Below, one piece after another: positions 59,405-64,000 of a stretch of DNA of 64,000 nucleotides. Position numbers and translations under genes: made by a program. The notes below the pieces were generated by a model. That model searched no databases and was not told the origin of the DNA. It saw only the letters and a program-made list of their open reading frames with translations. The stretch covers positions 4,092,001-4,156,000 of the forward strand of contig OZ252146.1 in the NCBI GenBank assembly GCA_965248735.1, written 5' to 3'. The first letter of the stretch is position 1. Each line of letters begins with the position of its first letter. Origin of the DNA: Aldehydirespirator sp965248735. GTDB lineage: Bacteria > Actinomycetota > Acidimicrobiia > Acidimicrobiales > Aldehydirespiratoraceae.

Positions 59405-60559
59405 ATGTCGCCGACCGTGCCCGATTCTGACCTGCCCGCGGCGATGCGGGCCGCGGTGCTGCTCGGCACCGGCGGGCCGGAGATGCTGGTGGTGCGCGAC
59501 GACGTGGGTGTGCCCAGCCCCGGGCGGGGCGATGTGCTGGTACGGGTCGCCGCCTGCGGGATGAACAACACCGACATCAATACCCGGGTCGGGTGGTACA
59601 GCCGGACGGTCACGTCCGCCACCTCAGGGGAGGGCTTCCACGAGGCCGACGTCCACGACTCGGGCTGGGGCCGCCGGGGCCTCTCGTTCCCCCGGATCCA
59701 GGGTGCCGACATCGCGGGCGTGGTGGTCGCGGCCGGCGACGGCGCAGATGGCGGCCTGGTGGGGCGCCGGGTGCTGGTAGACCCGTGGCTGCGGGACAGG
59801 GACCGGCCCGGCGACCGCGAACTCGCGGGTTACCTGGGGAGCGAGCGAGACGGCGGCTTCGCGGAGTTCTGCGCGGTGCCGGGCGAGAACGTGTACCCGG
59901 TGTCGACCGGACTCTCGGATGTGGAGCTGGCCAGCTTCGCCTGCTCGTGGTCCACCGCCGAGCACATGCTGCAGCGGGCAGGGCTGCGCCCGGACGAGTC
60001 GATCGCGGTGCCGGGAGCGTCGGGCGGCGTGGGCAGCGCGCTGGTACAACTCGCCAAGCGGCGCGGGGCCCGCGTGGTCGCCGTCGCGGGGGCGTCCAAG
60101 CTCGAGCAGGTGAGCGACCTGGGCGCCGACGCCGCGGTGGCACGCGAATCGGCCGATGTCGTCGCGGCGGCCACCGCCGCCAACCGCGGCCGCTTCGACG
60201 TGGTCGCCGACATCGTGGGGGGAGACTGCTTCGGCGACTGGCTCGAGGCGCTGGGCCGCGGCGGTCGCTACGTGACCTCGGGGGCCATCGCCGGGCCGGT
60301 GGTGGACCTCGACCTGCGCACGCTGTACCTGAACGACCTGCAGCTCCATGGCGCCACCGTCTACGAGTCGCAGGTGTTCGCCGATCTCGTCGGCTACATC
60401 GAGCGGGGCGAGGTCCGCCCCGTGGTGGGCGGCACCTATCCGCTGGAGAAGATCAAGGCCGCGCAGCAGGCCTTCGACGCCAAGCGCCACGTCGGAAGCC
60501 TGGTGATCACCGTCGCGCCGGGTGTGATCAGCCCTCAGCCGCTAGCGCTGTCGACGTAG
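59405..60559 (+). CDS. Zinc-free MDR-type alcohol dehydrogenase/quinone oxidoreductase
   Basis: 384 residues from the ATG at 59405, 6 bases after the sulfotransferase stop, so co-transcribed. MDR features include MRAAVLLGTGGPEMLVVRDD, VRVAACGMNNTDINTR, the GADIAGVVVAAG segment, and the NADPH motif VPGASGGVGSALVQLAKRRG. The structural zinc cysteines are absent and the usual catalytic Cys/His are not conserved, pointing to a quinone oxidoreductase-like member. It overlaps the convergent LRR gene tail-to-tail by 25 bases. Substrate unknown. Confidence 0.85.
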   Translation: MSPTVPDSDLPAAMRAAVLLGTGGPEMLVVRDDVGVPSPGRGDVLVRVAACGMNNTDINTRVGWYSRTVTSATSGEGFHEADVHDSGWGRRGLSFPRIQGADIAGVVVAAGDGADGGLVGRRVLVDPWLRDRDRPGDRELAGYLGSERDGGFAEFCAVPGENVYPVSTGLSDVELASFACSWSTAEHMLQRAGLRPDESIAVPGASGGVGSALVQLAKRRGARVVAVAGASKLEQVSDLGADAAVARESADVVAAATAANRGRFDVVADIVGGDCFGDWLEALGRGGRYVTSGAIAGPVVDLDLRTLYLNDLQLHGATVYESQVFADLVGYIERGEVRPVVGGTYPLEKIKAAQQAFDAKRHVGSLVITVAPGVISPQPLALST

Positions 60560-62802
60560 TCGCGGGCCCGGACGATGAAGGTGGCCGCCTGACCCCGCGT
60601 GACGAGATCGTCGGGGCAGAATCGGTCGGATCCGGCCCGGCAGCCCAGGGTGATGCCCGCGGCGGTGACGGCGTCGATGCTGGCCGCGTGCGAGCTCTGA
60701 CTGTCGACGTCGACGAACCCGGAGGGCGTGTCGGACTGCAGATCGAAGGCCCGAGCGAGCAGGCTCGCCATCTGGGCCCTGGTCACCGTGTTCTGGGGAC
60801 AGAATCTGGCGGGACTGCGGGAACAGCCCGTAGTGATGCCGAGCTCGGCGAGGCGCTCGACGTGCGTCGCCCACTGCAGGCCGGGATGCACATCTTCGAA
60901 CCGGTTGTAGCCGAGCGGTTCGGGGTCGTCGCCGTCGAGCACGCGCACGAGCCAGATGGCGACCACCCAGCGCTCGATCGCCAGACCGGGGCAGATGAGG
61001 TCCAGTCCGCACTCGGTGTTTTCCAGGATCGCGTTCGCGGCCAGCAGGCTCAGGTTCCAGCCGTGGATCGAGCCCGCCGCGTTGATGTCCCAGAAGAAGC
61101 TGTCCGGCGAGTCTCCCCGCTGTTCGTCGCCACCGTGAATCCTCAGCCCGGCCACGATCAGGTCGCGCAGGGGCGAGAAGTCCCTGATGAGGTTGCCGGC
61201 CACGTACAGGTCTTCGAGGGCATCCAGGCTCGACAGCGCCGAGACGTCGCTGACAATGTTGTCTTCGAGCCTTAGCTCGGTAAGCCGTACCAAGGGCGCC
61301 AGCGACAACACACCCGTGATCGAGTTGCCGCTCAAGTCGAGTTTCTCCAGCGACGACAGCCTCGCAAGGTTGGACAAGTCCGCGCCGGTGAGGCCCATGT
61401 CCGTCAGCCCCAACTCGGTCAGGCCGGTCAGACCGGCCACCTGGGACGGGCCCGAGATCTGGCCGCCGCTCACGTAGAGCTTCCGCAGGCCGGGTCGCGA
61501 CGACACCGGAACCGGTGCCGCCAGGGGATTGCCGGCCAGCCTGAGATCGGTGAGGAAGCGGGGCAGCTGTCCGAGGCTTGTGATCTGGTTCTGATAGGCG
61601 GGGTCGGGACTGCTGCCGGGCGAGGTCGAGCCGTTGTCGAGCCAGAGGACCGCCAGCTGAGTCAGCGTGCTCACATCCACCGCGGTGAGCCGGTTGTCGC
61701 TCAGGTAGAGCTGGCGGAGGCCCGTCAGCCCGGACAGGTCGATCGACGAGAGACGGTTCGTCCTCAGGTTGAGGGAGATGAGGGTGTCGCCGATGTCTCG
61801 CAGCCCTGTGATCCCGGCTATGCGGTTCCCCCTCAGCCAGAGCCGCTGGATGCTGTCCAGTCCGGTGACATCGACCGACATGAGGTTGTTGTCGTTGAGG
61901 AATGCCCTCTCCAGCCGTGAGAACGGGGAAAGGTCGATGGACGAGATGTCCGTCTCGTACAGGTGGAGCCGCCGGAGGTTGGTGAGCGCTGACAAGCCGG
62001 GGAGATCGGCGGTGCTTGAGAGCGGGTTGTTGTTCAGGTACAGGTAGTGGAGATGCTCGGCGCCCCTGAGATCGACCGAGGTCAGCCGGTTGTTCTCCAG
62101 CCTCAGACTCCAGGTGCCGGGCCGGAGGTCACTGAGCCCCATGACGCTCGTCAGCTGGTTGCGGTCCAGCCGCAGGCTCACATAGTTCGGGTGGGAAGTG
62201 CCGTCGGTTCGGTCTCGTAGGGCGGTCAGGCCGGAGAGGTCGATCGACGTCAGGCGATTGTTGTGCAGCCACAGCGCGTACAGCCTGCTGTCTCGAGCGT
62301 TCTCACCGACCCTGGTTCTCTGGCCGGAGAGATCGACGGTGGCTAGGTCGTTGTTGCCGAGATCGAGGAACCTCAGATCCGTCATTGCGGTGAGATCGAT
62401 CTCCGGGATGTCGTTGCTGTGCAGCACGAGCACCTGCATCCTGGCCAGGTTCGCAAGACTCGACGCGTCCGAGATGCGGTTGCCCTGCAGGTACAGGGCG
62501 CGCATGTTGACCGCGTGCTGCAGGCCGTCGAGTTGTCCGACGCCCGAATAGCGGGCGTCCACAACCGTCAGCCGGGCCATGTCGCCTTCGGTGATCGCCT
62601 CGCCGGACTGCTTGCCGAGGGCCCCCTCGATGGCGCTGCGGAGGCTCGCGTCGGGAATCGAGATCGCAGCGGGCTGGGCGGCCGCTCCCGGCGCCAGTGC
62701 GACCGCCACGAGGGCCAGGACGGCCGCAGCGGCCGCGATCCTCACGGCTGCGCCACACAGGATGGAACCGAGAGCAGGCGCGCGTGGACGGGTTCGGCCC
62801 AT
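60535..62802 (-). CDS. Secreted leucine-rich-repeat protein with SLH-type C-terminus
   Basis: 755 residues. A signal peptide is clear (basic MGRTRPRAP head, hydrophobic AAAAAVLALVAVALAPGAAA). About 15 leucine-rich repeats follow at residues 80-560 with the consensus L..L.L..N.L/I..ID/VDLSGL, as in bacterial internalin-like and SDS22-like repeats (LYLQGNRISDASSLANL, LWLHNNRLTSIDLSGLTALR). The C-terminal ~160 residues hold SLH-like motifs (ITTGCSRSPARFCPQNTVTR, AQMASLLARAFDL, GFVDVDSQSSHAASIDAVTA). It is probably anchored to the cell wall or S-layer and presents a binding surface. In host-associated bacteria LRR surface proteins mediate adhesion. Confidence 0.88.
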   Translation of the reverse strand: MGRTRPRAPALGSILCGAAVRIAAAAAVLALVAVALAPGAAAQPAAISIPDASLRSAIEGALGKQSGEAITEGDMARLTVVDARYSGVGQLDGLQHAVNMRALYLQGNRISDASSLANLARMQVLVLHSNDIPEIDLTAMTDLRFLDLGNNDLATVDLSGQRTRVGENARDSRLYALWLHNNRLTSIDLSGLTALRDRTDGTSHPNYVSLRLDRNQLTSVMGLSDLRPGTWSLRLENNRLTSVDLRGAEHLHYLYLNNNPLSSTADLPGLSALTNLRRLHLYETDISSIDLSPFSRLERAFLNDNNLMSVDVTGLDSIQRLWLRGNRIAGITGLRDIGDTLISLNLRTNRLSSIDLSGLTGLRQLYLSDNRLTAVDVSTLTQLAVLWLDNGSTSPGSSPDPAYQNQITSLGQLPRFLTDLRLAGNPLAAPVPVSSRPGLRKLYVSGGQISGPSQVAGLTGLTELGLTDMGLTGADLSNLARLSSLEKLDLSGNSITGVLSLAPLVRLTELRLEDNIVSDVSALSSLDALEDLYVAGNLIRDFSPLRDLIVAGLRIHGGDEQRGDSPDSFFWDINAAGSIHGWNLSLLAANAILENTECGLDLICPGLAIERWVVAIWLVRVLDGDDPEPLGYNRFEDVHPGLQWATHVERLAELGITTGCSRSPARFCPQNTVTRAQMASLLARAFDLQSDTPSGFVDVDSQSSHAASIDAVTAAGITLGCRAGSDRFCPDDLVTRGQAATFIVRARDYVDSASG

Positions 62803-62934
62803 TCAGACTTCCTTGGTCGAGGCGGCCGCGCTCGGCTCGCCGGCTCGGAAGGTAGCAAGGGCTGGGGTGTCCGTAAAGCGAACGGGACGACCCGACGCCG
62901 GCGGGGCGTGCCTAGAGAATGCCCTCTTGCCCGA

Positions 62935-63273
62935 TCAGCGGAAGCGGCGCATGGCGTCGAGGGCACGCTCCTCGGCCACGCGCTTGCGGCCCACGATCGG
63001 CGTCGTGGGCGCGAATCCGGCCTCGGCCCGCTCCGACTCGCTCTCGCCTCCCCAGAAGCCGAGCTCGCGGTTCCTGCGGGCATAGTCCCGGCATGCGAGC
63101 AGCACAACGCACTTGTCGCAGATCGACCGGGCCCGGGCCTCTCGGCGGACCCTCGCCTCGGGCCGCTCGGCGAACGGAGCGAAGAACAGGTCGCTCTCAC
63201 CCATGCAGCGCCCCTGCTCCATCCAGGCCGTGGAGCCCATGGGGGCTACGTCGGTCTCGTATAACTCGAGCAT
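62935..63273 (-). CDS. WhiB-family transcriptional regulator
   Basis: 112 residues with the four cysteines of the [4Fe-4S] Wbl fold: C23 (GRCMGESDLFF), C52, C55 and C61 (CDKCVVLLAC). The GFWGG turn and a basic C-terminus (GRKRVAEERALDAMRRFR) follow. Wbl proteins act with sigma factor region 4 and are confined to Actinobacteria and their phages. The start may be 63273 or the ATG at 63240. A pair of ATTGTATACCG elements immediately upstream suggests a leaderless or tightly regulated promoter. Confidence 0.92.
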   Translation of the reverse strand: MLELYETDVAPMGSTAWMEQGRCMGESDLFFAPFAERPEARVRREARARSICDKCVVLLACRDYARRNRELGFWGGESESERAEAGFAPTTPIVGRKRVAEERALDAMRRFR

Positions 63274-63302
63274 CGGTATACAATCTAGCAGCGGTATACA
63301 AT
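63274..63302 (-). promoter_or_regulatory. Two ATTGTATACCG direct repeats before whiB-like gene
   Basis: ATTGTATACCG occurs twice on the minus strand (63302-63292 and 63284-63274), 18 bases apart, and the second copy abuts the ATG at 63273. The TATAC core resembles -10 boxes and the repeat spacing is close to two helical turns, so the pair could be a promoter plus operator or a tandem regulator site. If the proximal copy is a -10 box, translation would start at the ATG at 63240. Confidence 0.55.
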
Positions 63303-63354
63303 TTCGTCAAAATTGAAGATGAACGGCAAGTCAAGTGCTTCGGGAAGAGCGGGC

Positions 63355-64000
63355 CTAGCCGGCTTCGGTGCCTCCCACCACTCCGAGATCGTGCAAGCTG
63401 CCGATCTCACCGGCTGAGAGTCCCAGCCATCCGGCCAGCACCTCGTCGGTGTTCTGGCCCAGAACGGGCGCCACCGCAGCGTCGCGGGGCGCGGCGGAGT
63501 CCGGCCCGTGTGCGCCCGCGAGAGTCAGCGGCGATCCCGGCACCAGGTATGGGCCTATGCCGGGCTGGTTCACCTCGCGGAACAGTCCCCCGCCCGGCGA
63601 GCAGCGCGGGTCGCTCTCGACGAGCTCGGTGAAAGTCTGGTACGGCCCCCAGCACACTCCGAACGCGTCGAGGCGCTCGGCCGCCTCCGCGAAGGACCGC
63701 TGGCCGGCCCAGGCCTGCATCACCGCCTTGATCTCGTGGCGGGCTTCGAAGCGATCGCCCTCATCGTCGAAGTCGAGGCCGCGAGCCTCGGAGATCTCCG
63801 CGACCGCGTCGACGCTCTCGGTGGCCTCCAGCAGCGAGGCCCACTGCCGGCCGCTGATGCCCACCGCGTAGAGACGCCGCCCGTCGGCCGTCGACAGCTC
63901 CGCGCCGAACGCGCCGTACAGGTCGTTGCCGCAGCGGGGCCGGACCGCGCCGTTGACCTGGACCTCGGCGATGTACCCCAGCGCAGCCGTCGCCGCCAGG
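63355..64000 (-). CDS. CaiB/BaiF (class III) CoA-transferase, partial
   Basis: The frame is open from the right edge of the window to the stop at 63355, giving the C-terminal ~214 residues. The segment LGYIAEVQVNGAVRPRCGND, LYGAFGAELSTADGRRLYAV and GISGRQWASLLEATE, then LFREVNQPGIGPYLVPGSPL, matches family III CoA-transferases. The 'R..GN.LYGAFG.E..T.DGRR' pattern is close to that of mesaconyl/2-methylfumaryl-CoA transferases and related succinyl-CoA transferases. It moves CoA between carboxylic acids. The catalytic Asp lies in the missing N-terminal part. Confidence 0.85.
   Translation of the reverse strand, partial: LAATAALGYIAEVQVNGAVRPRCGNDLYGAFGAELSTADGRRLYAVGISGRQWASLLEATESVDAVAEISEARGLDFDDEGDRFEARHEIKAVMQAWAGQRSFAEAAERLDAFGVCWGPYQTFTELVESDPRCSPGGGLFREVNQPGIGPYLVPGSPLTLAGAHGPDSAAPRDAAVAPVLGQNTDEVLAGWLGLSAGEIGSLHDLGVVGGTEAG

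Overview
The window is 64 kb of high-GC DNA from an actinobacterium. An Acidimicrobiia-type lineage is the best fit: there is a WhiB-family regulator, GTG starts are frequent, an SLH-type cell-surface protein carries GC...FCP...VTRAQMASLLARAF motifs, and many genes belong to acyl-CoA, Rieske and betaine-type catabolism. This assignment is inferred from gene content. I see no rRNA, tRNA or CRISPR.

Positions 1-19.8 kb are accessory and defence-rich. They hold a RecQ-like helicase running off the left edge, a three-gene toxin-antitoxin-like cluster, a SWIM zinc-finger protein, an HTH-ImmA/IrrE protease regulator, and a DUF6338-like membrane protein with a tiny partner. Two restriction-type modules follow. 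The first (8.4-12.5 kb) is a C5-cytosine methyltransferase overlapping a MutL/MORC-like GHKL ATPase with a C-terminal PD-(D/E)XK-like domain, facing a convergent HNH protein. The second (12.6-19.2 kb) is a PLD-helicase fusion overlapping a large N6-adenine methyltransferase. Two paralogous one-helix mini-proteins close the island.

Positions 19.9-29.7 kb are catabolic: a 5'-truncated GcvT/DMGDH-type protein, a Rieske oxygenase and an MttB-like methyltransferase (all suggesting methylamine or betaine demethylation), then an SDR. The most striking item is a UGSC-family selenoprotein gene (26570-27088). It is read through an in-frame UGA, has a SECIS-like hairpin directly downstream, and follows a likely partner gene. 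A D-2-hydroxyacid dehydrogenase, a 41-bp tandem repeat and an amidohydrolase come next.

Positions 29.7-49.3 kb are mostly metabolic and housekeeping: desaturase, SulP transporter, Fpg/Nei glycosylase, malate dehydrogenase, a heterodimeric ABC exporter, isocitrate dehydrogenase, an acyltransferase, SDR, enoyl-CoA hydratase, the small subunit of methylmalonyl-CoA mutase, acyl-CoA dehydrogenase, an amidohydrolase, and a Schlafen/AlbA_2-type protein.

Positions 49.4-64 kb hold a second catabolic cluster (acyl-CoA ligase, SDR, MmgE/PrpD, Rieske oxygenase, aminotransferase, DMGDH-like oxidase). Two of its genes show internal deletions, and an IS1182-like element sits exactly at the stop codon of the damaged oxidase gene. 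A sulfotransferase-like protein, an MDR oxidoreductase, an LRR-SLH surface protein, WhiB and a partial CoA-transferase complete the window.
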